Shown here in pieces: positions 8,854 through 18,228 of a stretch of DNA of 64,000 bases; position 1 is the stretch's first letter; each line of letters starts with the position of its first letter. The DNA lies in NCBI GenBank assembly GCA_001464125.1, contig LNEP01000012.1:1-64000 (forward strand), read 5' to 3'. The translations under genes and the position numbers were made by a program. The notes beneath the pieces are model-generated. The model was not told the origin of the DNA and did not search any database. It worked only from the letters and a program-made list of their open reading frames with translations. The DNA is from Betaproteobacteria bacterium Ga0077540 (GTDB taxonomy: Bacteria > Pseudomonadota > Gammaproteobacteria > Burkholderiales > Methylophilaceae).

Positions 8854-10815
8854 TCAAGCAGCTTGCGTCTCTACCTCTTCATTTTCAAAATCCAAGGCAT
8901 TGCCCATGTGTTGGCGTAACACTTTTAAATCCATCACTTGTGAGCGAATTGCTTTTTCTACAGTCTCTAGCTCTGCAATACGATCTTCCAAAGTGTCGGT
9001 TGCTTGATAAATACGTTTGATACTTTCAAGGCGACGACGCAATTGAATTTGATGCTCGCGCACTTGTGATTCCATTGGCGCAATCACTGCTTTCAACCAA
9101 TTCTCAACGTCGCGGTTTGCCACTTCATACACATGAATAACACGACTAGCCAAGGTTTCAAAGAATTTGCTGGTTAAAGTCATCTTTTCGTTGGCAATCA
9201 TATTAAACGCGGTATTAAACTGCTCTTTGTACGCACGCTCATATTTTGCCAATTCCTTTTGGTAACGTAAGGTTGAGAAAGCAGGCGGCTCAGACTTACG
9301 TAAGCCATGCTCTTTCGCAAATTTCTCGTACATCACGTCCATCATTTTCTTGATGTCTTGAATATGCTCATCGGATGAAACCAAACGGCCTTTTAATTCC
9401 AGGAAGAAATCATCCATCGCATCACGAATCGTTTTAGTGAAATTAGCTTTCACCATGGTTTCGCGTGTGTCATGCACTTTAGATTTCAAACCGTCCATGC
9501 CTAACAAGGTAAACAGTTTATTGGTTTGTTGTGAGAACACACTGCGGAGTGCCTGAAAGCGTTGTAAACCTTTTTCAAAGTTTTCTTTATCTACTTTCAC
9601 CTTGTTCATCATGTGCTCAACCACGTCTTCGTTCTTGCCTCGTAAGCCGCGCAATTCTTCCAACTGTTCCAGCACACCAGTGATGCGAGACTCCAAAATC
9701 AAATTGGTGTTGGTAATCAAATCATCAATTTCATTTTTGGTGTTGTCGCGCACAATTTCTTTTTTAGATGGAATCAACTCATCCGATAATGCTTTTTCTA
9801 ACACAGGCAAACGGCTTTGCACCAAGAGGTTTTCATCACCATTGACTTTGGCCAACAAGCCTTTTTGTGCAGATGTAGGGAATATCTGGGTAGTCTCTAA
9901 GCCCAGCAATTCGGCACTGACCTTCACTTGTTTGAGCAACTCTTTTTCAATTTCCACATCGTCTTTAAGCTCATCCCACAAGCCATCGATTTTGTTCAGC
10001 ACCGCCATGCGGCCTTTTTGTTTCCAGCGTGTGCCACTAATATATTGACGCCACACATCAATTTCAGATTTGGTGACACCGGTATCGGCACCCAAAATAA
10101 ACAATACGGCATGCGCATTTGGCAGCATATTGAGCGTCAATTCCGGCTCGGTACCAATCGCATTCAACCCCGGGGTATCTAAAATCACCAAGCCTTGCTC
10201 TAGCAACGGATGCGGAAAATTAATCATGGCATAACGCCAGCATGGCACATCCACCGTGCCATCTTTGTTCAAGCTCATGGCGTCATCGCTGTTGTTCGGG
10301 TCATACAAGCTGAGGCGTTCCGCCTCTTCTGCCGTCACCCGTTTGGTACGACTTACCTCTTTAAACGCTTCCACCATGCTGTCGTTTGAGTTCACATCAA
10401 ACTCAACCACGGTCCACTCTTCAGGGTAGCGTTTGTACTCAGAGGTGGAAACATCGGTGCCACGGGTATCAATCGGTAGCAGTTGCAATGAAGTAGGTTT
10501 GGAAGAATCGTAAAGCAATTCGGTAGGACACATGGTGGTACGGCCTGCACTGGACGGTAATAAGCGTTGACCATAATCAGCAAAGAAAATCGCATTAATC
10601 AGCTCGGACTTACCACGTGAGAACTCTGCCACAAACGCAACATTGAGCTTGTCTTCACGTAAACGCTCAAGCAAGTGAATAATACGCTGTTCTACTTGGG
10701 CATCGTTTAGCTCATGCTCATTCAGCCAGTTGCGATAATCGTTAATACAATCGACTAACGATTTTCTCCACTCAGAATAAGCTGCAAATTGGTGTGCTAA
10801 TCTATTTTCTGCCAT
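8854..10815 (-). CDS. Dynamin-family GTPase
   Basis: The 653-residue protein has an N-terminal dynamin G domain. The P-loop is AEFSRGKSE near residues 62-70, where an Ala replaces the first Gly of the classical motif, as in many bacterial dynamins. DTPG lies near residue 213 and NKID near 277. A long helical region follows with coiled-coil character (about residues 370-640). No clear membrane segment or paddle helix was seen. Bacterial dynamins remodel or protect membranes, and some act in phage tolerance. It is monocistronic, convergent with rpoH, and has no second dynamin next to it, unlike tandem-pair systems. Specific function is unknown. Confidence 0.85.
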   Translation of the reverse strand: MAENRLAHQFAAYSEWRKSLVDCINDYRNWLNEHELNDAQVEQRIIHLLERLREDKLNVAFVAEFSRGKSELINAIFFADYGQRLLPSSAGRTTMCPTELLYDSSKPTSLQLLPIDTRGTDVSTSEYKRYPEEWTVVEFDVNSNDSMVEAFKEVSRTKRVTAEEAERLSLYDPNNSDDAMSLNKDGTVDVPCWRYAMINFPHPLLEQGLVILDTPGLNAIGTEPELTLNMLPNAHAVLFILGADTGVTKSEIDVWRQYISGTRWKQKGRMAVLNKIDGLWDELKDDVEIEKELLKQVKVSAELLGLETTQIFPTSAQKGLLAKVNGDENLLVQSRLPVLEKALSDELIPSKKEIVRDNTKNEIDDLITNTNLILESRITGVLEQLEELRGLRGKNEDVVEHMMNKVKVDKENFEKGLQRFQALRSVFSQQTNKLFTLLGMDGLKSKVHDTRETMVKANFTKTIRDAMDDFFLELKGRLVSSDEHIQDIKKMMDVMYEKFAKEHGLRKSEPPAFSTLRYQKELAKYERAYKEQFNTAFNMIANEKMTLTSKFFETLASRVIHVYEVANRDVENWLKAVIAPMESQVREHQIQLRRRLESIKRIYQATDTLEDRIAELETVEKAIRSQVMDLKVLRQHMGNALDFENEEVETQAA

Positions 10816-11049
10816 ACCAGTCCCGTATCACATTTTTTACAGCTACGACTTTAGCATGAATTAAAAAAGTGTTAAATAAATCAGCAGGCTAAGATGTGTT
10901 TTTCAAAAAAATATCAGATAAGTGGTTAGTTTTTTGCTACAAACGGTCATGCAATGTTGTATTTTGATTAATTCACTTTTAATAATCAGCCAGAACGCAT
11001 GTTCTGTTATCATTTCAGACTTACTTTTATTGCTTATGTTGATGATTAT

Positions 11050-11430
11050 ATGAGCGGATTAACCCCTGATTCACCGCGCCCCACAGCCATTAAATTGCAC
11101 CAAGCCTCCAAGCTTTTGGAGATTCATTTTGATAACGATACGGAGTGCATGCTTTCCTGCGAATTTTTGCGCGTTTACTCCCCTTCTGCCGAGGTTAAAG
11201 GGCATGGTCCAGGCCAAGAAGTGCTGCAAATTGGCAAAGAGGATGTCAATATCAATGCCATCGAACCTGTAGGCAATTATGCGGTCAAGTTAGTGTTTTC
11301 AGATGGCCATGATACGGGCTTATATTCATGGGATTACCTCTATTATTTGGCCGAGCACTATCAAACACTTTGGCTTGAGTATATTGGCAAATTAGATGCT
11401 GCCGGGCATCGTCGCAAAGAGAGCAAATAA
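11050..11430 (+). CDS. DUF971 protein (gamma-butyrobetaine hydroxylase N-terminal-like)
   Basis: The start is placed at [15 protein letters not shown]; an earlier ATG at 10999 would add 17 non-conserved residues. The 126-residue protein is one DUF971 domain, with the typical [19 protein letters not shown] and [21 protein letters not shown] segments. The family is related to the N-terminal domain of gamma-butyrobetaine dioxygenase and has been linked to Fe-S or metal binding, but its role is not settled. In many betaproteobacteria it directly precedes ubiE, as here with a gap of 11 bp, which suggests a link with the ubiquinone operon. Confidence 0.85.
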   Translation: MSGLTPDSPRPTAIKLHQASKLLEIHFDNDTECMLSCEFLRVYSPSAEVKGHGPGQEVLQIGKEDVNINAIEPVGNYAVKLVFSDGHDTGLYSWDYLYYLAEHYQTLWLEYIGKLDAAGHRRKESK

Positions 11431-11441
11431 GGATATTGGGC

Positions 11442-12191
11442 ATGAAGCACAATCAAGAAGACACCACACATTTTGGGTTTAAAACAGTACCGGAGCATGA
11501 AAAGCAAGCCAAAGTAGGCGAGGTCTTTCATTCCGTTGCCCAAAAGTACGATGTGATGAATGATGTAATGTCTGCGGGCATGCATCGGCTATGGAAGCAG
11601 TTTGCTTTAGACACCAGTGGCGTAAAAGCGGGTGATAAAGTATTGGATATTGCAGGCGGCAGTGGTGATTTATCTAAACTATTTGCCAAAAAAGTGGGGC
11701 CATCCGGTGAAGTCATTTTGACTGACATCAATGCCTCCATGTTGGGCGTTGGACGTGACCGACTGATTGACGCTGGCTTGAGCGTACCTGCTATGCAGTG
11801 CAATGCCGAGCAACTACCTTTTGCAAACAACACCTTTGATTGCGTGATTGTGGCCTTTGGCTTGCGCAACATGACACACAAAGACATTGCACTGAAAGAA
11901 ATGCAACGTGTATTAAAAGTGGGTGGGCGTTTGCTTGTGCTTGAGTTCTCTAAAGTGTGGCAGCCATTGGAAAAACTCTACGATATATATTCGTTTAAGC
12001 TATTGCCGCTGATGGGCAAATTGATTGCGAAAGACGCCGAGAGTTATCAATATTTGGCAGAGAGTATTCGCATGCACCCTGACCAAGAAACACTCAAACA
12101 GATGATGTTGGATGCAGGCTTTAAACGTGTGGATTACTATAATTTATCAGCTGGGGTAGTGGCCTTGCATAAAGGGTATAAAACAGCATGA
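11442..12191 (+). CDS. ubiE: Ubiquinone/menaquinone C-methyltransferase
   Basis: The ATG at 11442 is preferred over the TTG at 11436 because AAGGA is 8 bases before it. The 249-residue SAM-dependent methyltransferase shows UbiE signatures: [21 protein letters not shown], the SAM loop [11 protein letters not shown], and [16 protein letters not shown]. It adds the C-2 methyl group of the quinone ring in ubiquinone synthesis. Its stop overlaps the ubiJ start by 4 bp, and ubiB follows, giving the conserved ubiE-ubiJ-ubiB order. Confidence 0.97.
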   Translation: MKHNQEDTTHFGFKTVPEHEKQAKVGEVFHSVAQKYDVMNDVMSAGMHRLWKQFALDTSGVKAGDKVLDIAGGSGDLSKLFAKKVGPSGEVILTDINASMLGVGRDRLIDAGLSVPAMQCNAEQLPFANNTFDCVIVAFGLRNMTHKDIALKEMQRVLKVGGRLLVLEFSKVWQPLEKLYDIYSFKLLPLMGKLIAKDAESYQYLAESIRMHPDQETLKQMMLDAGFKRVDYYNLSAGVVALHKGYKTA

Positions 12192-12853
12192 TTGCGCAAC
12201 TTGCCACCCGTTTATTGCAGCACATCACCCATCAAAACAGTTGGGCAAAGCCACATCTGGTGCCATATGCTGGCCAAGTCATTACCTTTGATTTCTCCTT
12301 ATTGCGTATGTCATTGATTGTGCTGGAAGATGGCAGTCTGGCGACCGCACCTGATAATGCCCTACCTAACGCCAGCGTCTTTATCCCGCCCAGTTTGGCC
12401 ATGCGCCTACTCTCTGGTGATGCGCATGCCACAACATTGATTAAGGTGGATGGTGATGTGCATGTGGCGACTGAAGTGAGCAAAGTGCTACAGCAAATGC
12501 GCTGGGATATCGAAGAAGACATGAGCCATATTACCGGTGATATTGCGGCCTATAAAATTGGTGAAGTCACACAATCGATGTTTGCACAGGCTAAAAAGCA
12601 AACCACGCAATTGGCAGATATGGTCAGCGAGTATTGGCAGGAAGAAAAACCTGTGATTGCAAAAAAACGCCATGTCGAAGAATTTAATGCCTCGGTAGAC
12701 ACCTTAAGACATGATGTGGACCGCTTGGAAAAGAAGCTAGACAAGCTGGTGCAGCAATTTAAAAACAGCGACCAAACTGTGGATAGCCCGACAGAAACCA
12801 AAGCGAAGAAAACCAAAACTTCTCCACAAAAAACGCCCAAAGAAAGCACCTGA
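12188..12853 (+). CDS. ubiJ: Ubiquinone biosynthesis accessory factor UbiJ
   Basis: The 221-residue protein has an N-terminal SCP2-like lipid-binding domain (about residues 15-115) and a C-terminal coiled coil ([20 protein letters not shown]), then a Lys/Thr/Ser-rich tail. This is the UbiJ layout. With UbiK it organises the soluble Ubi hydroxylase/methylase complex and binds the hydrophobic intermediate. It overlaps ubiE by 4 bp (ATGA), and ubiB starts 7 bp after it, indicating translational coupling in one operon. Confidence 0.9.
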   Translation: MIAQLATRLLQHITHQNSWAKPHLVPYAGQVITFDFSLLRMSLIVLEDGSLATAPDNALPNASVFIPPSLAMRLLSGDAHATTLIKVDGDVHVATEVSKVLQQMRWDIEEDMSHITGDIAAYKIGEVTQSMFAQAKKQTTQLADMVSEYWQEEKPVIAKKRHVEEFNASVDTLRHDVDRLEKKLDKLVQQFKNSDQTVDSPTETKAKKTKTSPQKTPKEST

Positions 12854-12860
12854 AGTAAGT

Positions 12861-14417
12861 ATGCACTATCTTCGTCTCCTATATATTCTGTATGTACTTG
12901 CTTGGGCGAGGCTTGATGAGTTTTTGGCCAATCAAGGGGCATTTAAGCTCATCCATCAAGTATTAAACGTACTTTTATTTTGGCGTAAACAAGCCTCACC
13001 GCGAGGTGTGCGCTTGCGTATGGCATTGGAAAAGCTAGGCCCTATTTTTGTTAAATTTGGGCAAATGCTTTCTACACGCCGCGATCTATTGCCTTTAGAT
13101 GTAGCGGATGAGTTGGCCAAACTGCAAGATCAGGTACCACCCTTTCCGTTTGAGCAAGTCAAAGCAACCATTGAACAGGCCTTTGAGTTACCCATCGACC
13201 AAGTCTACGCCACCTTTGAAACAGAGCCAGTTGCTAGCGCCTCTGTAGCCCAAGTGCATTTCGCAACCTTGCTCGATGGGCATGAAGTCGCCGTAAAAGT
13301 GCTTAGACCTGGGATTGGCAAAGTGATTGACCAAGACTTAGCGCTGATTAAAAGTCTGGCTTGGTTGTTGCAAGCATTGTCTAGCGAAGGCAAACGCCTG
13401 AAACCGCTAGAAATTGTGGATGAGTTTGCACGCCATACCCAACACGAGTTGGATTTAACTTTAGAAGCGGCCAATTGCACGCAATTAGCGCGAAACTTCC
13501 CTGATAAACGCTTGCTGATACCAGAAGTGTATTGGGATTATTGCCGCAAAGAAGTGATGTCCATGCAGCGTATGTATGGCACGCCCATCAGCCAGATTGA
13601 TGTCTTGCGCGATAAAGGCATCAACATCACTCAATTGGCGCACGATGGCGTGGAAATCTTTTTTACGCAGGTATTTAGAGACGGATTTTTTCATGCCGAT
13701 ATGCATCCAGGCAATATTCAAGTGGCTACTGAAGGACTAAACTCAGGCAAATATATCGCCTTGGATTTTGGCATTATGGGTAGCCTGACCGATAACGATA
13801 AGTACTATCTGGCACGTAACTTTTTAGCGTTTTTTAATCGTGACTATCGAGACGTAGCGGTGGCGCATATTGAATCTGGCTGGGTGCCAGAAAACACCAA
13901 TGTAGAAGAACTAGAAACTGCGATTCGGGCGATTTGCGAACCCATTTTTGATAAACCGCTAAAAGAAATTTCATTTGGTCGCACCTTACTCAGCCTGTTT
14001 CAAATGTCACGCCGTTTTGGGGTAGTCATACAGCCACAGTTAGTGATGTTGCAAAAAACCTTGCTCAACATTGAAGGCTTGGGCCGTGAGCTAGACCCGA
14101 ATATTGATTTATGGCAAACCGCCAAACCCTTTTTAAAAACATGGATGAGCGAACAGGTAGGCTGGCGTAGCATTCTCAAATCTGTCAAAAAGGAACTGCC
14201 GTTTGTGCTGAAAAACGCGCCGGAAATGCCCAGACTGGTGCATCAATTTTTACAGCAAACTATTCATGCCCAACAACATACCCCACAGCAAGCCAAATTG
14301 GCTGAGCTGATTCAAGCACAACACCGTCATGCCAAGTGGCAAAAGTGGACCACGCTATCGATTGCCGTATTAGTCTTGCTACAACTGGCAAGTTTGATAA
14401 TAATTCTGGTTAAATAA
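12861..14417 (+). CDS. ubiB: Ubiquinone biosynthesis kinase-like protein UbiB
   Basis: The 518-residue atypical protein-kinase-like (ABC1/ADCK) protein has the family KxGQ motif (FVKFGQMLSTRRDLLP), the Ala-rich loop (EPVASASVAQVH), the invariant Lys (VAVKVLRP), the HADMHPGN catalytic loop and LDFGIMG in place of DFG. Two hydrophobic helices at the C-terminus (after KWQKWTT) anchor it in the membrane. UbiB has ATPase activity and is needed for ubiquinone assembly or lipid-precursor handling. It is the last gene of the ubi operon. Confidence 0.95.
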   Translation: MHYLRLLYILYVLAWARLDEFLANQGAFKLIHQVLNVLLFWRKQASPRGVRLRMALEKLGPIFVKFGQMLSTRRDLLPLDVADELAKLQDQVPPFPFEQVKATIEQAFELPIDQVYATFETEPVASASVAQVHFATLLDGHEVAVKVLRPGIGKVIDQDLALIKSLAWLLQALSSEGKRLKPLEIVDEFARHTQHELDLTLEAANCTQLARNFPDKRLLIPEVYWDYCRKEVMSMQRMYGTPISQIDVLRDKGINITQLAHDGVEIFFTQVFRDGFFHADMHPGNIQVATEGLNSGKYIALDFGIMGSLTDNDKYYLARNFLAFFNRDYRDVAVAHIESGWVPENTNVEELETAIRAICEPIFDKPLKEISFGRTLLSLFQMSRRFGVVIQPQLVMLQKTLLNIEGLGRELDPNIDLWQTAKPFLKTWMSEQVGWRSILKSVKKELPFVLKNAPEMPRLVHQFLQQTIHAQQHTPQQAKLAELIQAQHRHAKWQKWTTLSIAVLVLLQLASLIIILVK

Positions 14418-14452
14418 CTGTCTCATCTTCATCACCCTAAAGGACTCATACC

Positions 14453-14902
14453 ATGTGGAACTCCCGCTTATCCGTTCTGATGTTAGGTTTTGCACTTTCC
14501 CTCAGCCAAACGCTATGGGCGGCGGATGCCACGCCAGTTGGCCTTTGGAAAACCATTGATGACACCACCAACAAACCTCGCTCGCTCATTCGTGTTACCG
14601 AGCATAACGGTGAGTTTAGAGCAGTGGTAGAAAAGGGCTTACTCGAAACCGACACTGGCGACAAAGTATGTGACAAATGTACGGATGAACGCAAAGGTCA
14701 AAAAATCATCGGCATGACCATTGCTAAAGGCCTTAAGAAAAACGGCAACAAATACGATGGTGGTGAGATCCTTGACCCCGATAACGGCAAAATCTACAAA
14801 TGCAAAATGACGCTGGATGAAAGCGGCAACAACTTAGAAGTGCGCGGCTATATTGGCATTTCACTCATTGGCCGCTCTCAAATTTGGCAACGTGTGGAAT
14901 AA
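14453..14902 (+). CDS. Secreted DUF2147 protein
   Basis: The 149-residue product has a signal peptide (cleavage near LWAADA, residue 22-24) and a DUF2147 domain: GLWKTIDDTTNKPRSLIRV, a CDKC motif and GGEILDPDNGKIYKCKMTL. The family is periplasmic, calycin-like and of undefined function; members often carry this Cys pair. AAGGA lies 11 bases before the ATG. It is 35 bp after ubiB and could be in the same transcript or have its own promoter. Confidence 0.85.
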   Translation: MWNSRLSVLMLGFALSLSQTLWAADATPVGLWKTIDDTTNKPRSLIRVTEHNGEFRAVVEKGLLETDTGDKVCDKCTDERKGQKIIGMTIAKGLKKNGNKYDGGEILDPDNGKIYKCKMTLDESGNNLEVRGYIGISLIGRSQIWQRVE

Positions 14903-14957
14903 GCAGCACACCAACACACCTTTCATTTATTAAATCTTTAGCACTGGGAATGCGTTT

Positions 14958-16427
14958 ATGCTGATTTGGTTTGTCATTGTTTACTTAATGATTTCAATTG
15001 GCATTGGCCTCTTGGCCGCCACACGTGTACACAATACTAAGGACTACGCAGTAGCTGGGAGACATCTGCCATTGCCAGTGGTGATGGCCACCGTATTTGC
15101 AACATGGTTTGGCGCAGAGGCTGTGTTTGGGGTATCTGCCACGTTTGTGCAAGAAGGTCTAAACGGGGTGGCTGCCGACCCGTTTGGCTCTAGCATGTGT
15201 TTGATTATTGCAGGCTTTTTCTTCTCCACGCAACTCTACAAACTCAACATTATTACGCTTGGTGATTTTTACCGCATGCGCTATAACCGCACGGTAGAAG
15301 TGCTCACCACCATTGCCATTGTGATTTCTTATCTAGGTTGGGTCGCCGCACAAATCAAGGCGCTGGGGTTGATTTTTAATATGATTACACACGGTGCTGT
15401 GAGTGAAGAAGTCGGCATGATTTTAGGCACTGCCATCGTGCTCACTTACACCACTTTAGGTGGCATGCTGTCTGTGGCGGTGTTGGATTTTGTGCAGATG
15501 ATTGTGGTGATTGGCGGCTTGCTGTACATCGGCAGCATTGTCTCCGGCATGACCGGCGGTGTGGCACCGGTGGTGGAACATGCGCGCCAAGCTGGTAAGC
15601 TCGACTTTTTTCCCAAAGGGGCTGATATTTGGGTGTGGATCACCTTTTTGGGCGGTTGGGTCACCATGATGTTGGGCTCCATTCCGCAACAAGACGTGTT
15701 CCAACGCATCACCTCGGCCAAAAGTGCCAAGATTGCATTGTGGGGTTCTATCTTAGGGGCCAGTGTGTACTTCTGCTTTACCTTTGTGCCCATGTTTATT
15801 GCCTACTCCGCCACACTGATTGATCCAGCCGTGTATGGCAAACTGGTGACAGAAGACTCACAACGCGTATTACCGACATTGGTGTTAGAACACACACCTT
15901 TGCTTGCGCAAGCCATTTTCTTTGGCGCTGTGCTGTCCGCCATCATGAGTTGTTCATCTGCCACCTTGCTCGCACCTTCTGTGAGCTTTGCCGAGAATAT
16001 CGTCAAAGGCTATATGCCACACCTCACCGATAAAGGCTTTTTGCGGGTGATGCGTTTTTGCTTGGTAGGTTTTGCTGTGTGTGTATTGCTGTATGCACTT
16101 AACTCAGAACTCTCCATTTTCGGCATGGTGGAATCCGCTTATAAAATCACCCTCGCCGGTGCGTTTATTCCGCTTGTGTTTGGCGCATTCTGGAAGCGCT
16201 CTACCAGCCAAGGCGCACTTACCGCCATTATTGGCGGTATTAGTAGCTGGGTACTGATTGAAGTATTGCTAGGTGAAGAAAGCTTGATTCCACCGCAACT
16301 CATCGGCTTAGGCGTGAGCGCAGCGGGCATGGTAATTGGCTCACTATTGCCACAAAAAATTGGCGGTGACCCAGAAAAACCACATGGGTATCTGCATGAG
16401 CATGCGGCAAGACCGCATCAACATTAG
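14958..16427 (+). CDS. Sodium:solute symporter (SSS family)
   Basis: The 489-residue integral membrane protein has about 12-13 hydrophobic helices. Its SSS features include the N-terminal DYAVAGRHLPLPVVMAT segment, FATWFGAEAVFGVS, and GGWVTMMLGSIPQQDVFQRITSAKS in the middle. The family imports organic solutes (amino acids, monocarboxylates, proline, pantothenate, urea) with sodium. Substrate cannot be read from sequence. No metabolic gene lies beside it to help. The His-rich tail (HGYLHEHAARPHQH) is unusual and might bind metal. Confidence 0.9.
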   Translation: MLIWFVIVYLMISIGIGLLAATRVHNTKDYAVAGRHLPLPVVMATVFATWFGAEAVFGVSATFVQEGLNGVAADPFGSSMCLIIAGFFFSTQLYKLNIITLGDFYRMRYNRTVEVLTTIAIVISYLGWVAAQIKALGLIFNMITHGAVSEEVGMILGTAIVLTYTTLGGMLSVAVLDFVQMIVVIGGLLYIGSIVSGMTGGVAPVVEHARQAGKLDFFPKGADIWVWITFLGGWVTMMLGSIPQQDVFQRITSAKSAKIALWGSILGASVYFCFTFVPMFIAYSATLIDPAVYGKLVTEDSQRVLPTLVLEHTPLLAQAIFFGAVLSAIMSCSSATLLAPSVSFAENIVKGYMPHLTDKGFLRVMRFCLVGFAVCVLLYALNSELSIFGMVESAYKITLAGAFIPLVFGAFWKRSTSQGALTAIIGGISSWVLIEVLLGEESLIPPQLIGLGVSAAGMVIGSLLPQKIGGDPEKPHGYLHEHAARPHQH

Positions 16428-16440
16428 TTTAAGGACTAGT

Positions 16441-17265
16441 ATGACAATTGATGATTCTATTAAAACAGCCACTAGTGGTGTGGCTCTAGTAGGAGAAGTT
16501 ATTAAGGCTGCCGGTGACAATCCAAATGTTAAGGAGGCTGGTCAAAATCTAGGACAAACAGCATTAACAATAACTAAGACTATTAATAACGCGCTCTTGC
16601 CTCTAGCTGCCGTAAATTTCGCTTTTGATAAAGCACGCATCTATTTCGCGGAGAAATTCCAGCAAGATATTTCTCAAAAAGCCGCTACCATTCCACCTGA
16701 GCAGATTATTGAACCTAAAGCTTCAATTGCTGGCCCTGCACTACAAGGGCTAGCCTTTACCCATGAAGAAGCCAACTTAAAAGATATGTACCTAAGTCTG
16801 CTGGCAACCGCCATGGACGGTCGAGTAGCGTCAGAAGCGCACCCTGCTTTTGTTGAGATTATTAAACAGCTGGATTCAGAGGAGGCCAATTTAATCCGAG
16901 GTATCCTTCAATCAGCCAACGCCATTGCAATTGTAGAAGTTCGAGTAACCACGGTTGGTGAACAAGGCTGGGGTAGCTTGGCAACACATTTGTTAAACCT
17001 TACAAGCTTGGAGAATTCATCACCAGTTGAAAACCCGAGAATCCCAGCGATGGTTGATAACTGGGTTCGCCTCGGACTTGTTGATGTGGATTATGCAAAA
17101 CACTTAAAAGCAGCGGATAGCTATGCTTGGGTTGAAAATAGACCAGAAGTTGCAAGGTATCGCCAGGAGCATGAGAGCGAGACTAGAAAGTTGAGTTTTG
17201 CAAACGGTATTATCGTGAGAACTGCATTAGGTATACAGTTTGCGAAAGCAGTCGGTTTGACATGA
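16441..17265 (+). CDS. Abi-alpha (DUF4393) family protein, possible phage-defence factor
   Basis: The start at ATG 16441 has AAGGA 6 bases upstream and removes an artificial overlap with the symporter. The 274-residue protein has the DUF4393/Abi_alpha core: a hydrophobic Ala-rich segment (residues 35-65), then IIEPKASIAGPALQGL, LKDMYLSLLATAMD and HPAFVEIIKQLDSEEANLI. The Pfam name comes from an abortive-infection protein, but most members are uncharacterised. It stands 13 bp after the symporter yet looks unrelated to it. No toxin-antitoxin partner is visible. The role in defence is inferred from the family only. Confidence 0.75.
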   Translation: MTIDDSIKTATSGVALVGEVIKAAGDNPNVKEAGQNLGQTALTITKTINNALLPLAAVNFAFDKARIYFAEKFQQDISQKAATIPPEQIIEPKASIAGPALQGLAFTHEEANLKDMYLSLLATAMDGRVASEAHPAFVEIIKQLDSEEANLIRGILQSANAIAIVEVRVTTVGEQGWGSLATHLLNLTSLENSSPVENPRIPAMVDNWVRLGLVDVDYAKHLKAADSYAWVENRPEVARYRQEHESETRKLSFANGIIVRTALGIQFAKAVGLT

Positions 17266-17397
17266 CATCTAAAATTTATATTCACGCTGCCTAACACATC
17301 ATTCAAGTGGTACGCGCTAAGCAAATATCTGATTTCCCAACAGAATACATACACGAAAGCGCATTAATCTGAGCGAAAGTGCGACTCTTAATTAATG

Positions 17398-18225
17398 TCA
17401 GACTTTTTGACAAACCCCGCAATAAAACGTAGATCGCTGCCCTTGGCGAATGCTTAATATCGGTTTACCACACACTCGGCATGGCTCGTCGGTTCTGCCG
17501 TAGACAAAGTAGCTTTGTTGAAAGTAACCCGGGTTGCCATCTGCACCAAAGAAATCACGTAAGCTACTGCCACCTGCTTTCAGTGCATCACTGAGTGTGG
17601 CTTTAATCTCTGCCACTAAGCGCTCACACTGTTTAAGTGTAAGTTTGTTGGCTGGCGTTTGCGGGGCAATACGCGCTCTAAATAGCGATTCACTGGCGTA
17701 GATATTGCCCACCCCTACTACCAAGTGCGCATCCATGATAGTGGTTTTAATGGCGGCAGTGCGTGTGCGCGTATTATCATGCAAATAGCGCGCATTGAAA
17801 GACTCTTGCAATGGCTCTGGGCCCAGTGATGCTAACAAGGGATGTAGATTCACATCACCCACCATCCATAGTACTGCACCAAAGCGCCTCGGGTCGCGTA
17901 GCCTGATGACTCTGCCATCGGCAAACGCAATATCGACGTGATCGTGTTTTTCTGCTGGGGTAAATTGCTCTAACAAACACAACCTGCCAGACATGCCTAA
18001 ATGCAAAAGCAAAGTGCCCGATGTGTCACCGTTCTGCATGGTGGCTAAAATATACTTAGCTCTACGTTCTAGCTTTTGTAAGGTTAAGCCTTGCAGTGTT
18101 TGCGGTAAAGTTTGAGGGATGGGCCAGCGCATGCCATGGTTGCGCACTGTGACTTGCGCAACTGTTTGTCCTAATACCGGCAAGAGGCCAAGGCGTGTGG
18201 TCTCAACCTCTGGCAGTTCAGGCAT
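17398..18225 (-). CDS. mutM: Formamidopyrimidine-DNA glycosylase
   Basis: The 275-residue protein begins MPELPEVETTRLGL, where Pro2 is the catalytic nucleophile and Glu3 assists. It also has Lys57 in the ERRAKYI segment, the VGVGNIYASE helix and the C-terminal zinc finger (CRVCGKPI...FYCGVCQ). It removes 8-oxoguanine and FapyG and nicks the abasic site. It is transcribed behind the DUF4340 gene with a 3-bp gap, so it is the last gene of the ABC-transporter operon. Confidence 0.97.
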   Translation of the reverse strand: MPELPEVETTRLGLLPVLGQTVAQVTVRNHGMRWPIPQTLPQTLQGLTLQKLERRAKYILATMQNGDTSGTLLLHLGMSGRLCLLEQFTPAEKHDHVDIAFADGRVIRLRDPRRFGAVLWMVGDVNLHPLLASLGPEPLQESFNARYLHDNTRTRTAAIKTTIMDAHLVVGVGNIYASESLFRARIAPQTPANKLTLKQCERLVAEIKATLSDALKAGGSSLRDFFGADGNPGYFQQSYFVYGRTDEPCRVCGKPILSIRQGQRSTFYCGVCQKV

Positions 18226-18228
18226 GGC

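Noticed and set aside
16336..16440. Abi-alpha-like gene starting at 16336 inside the symporter gene
   Set aside because: It would overlap the symporter by about 90 bp without homology; ATG 16441 has a good ribosome site.
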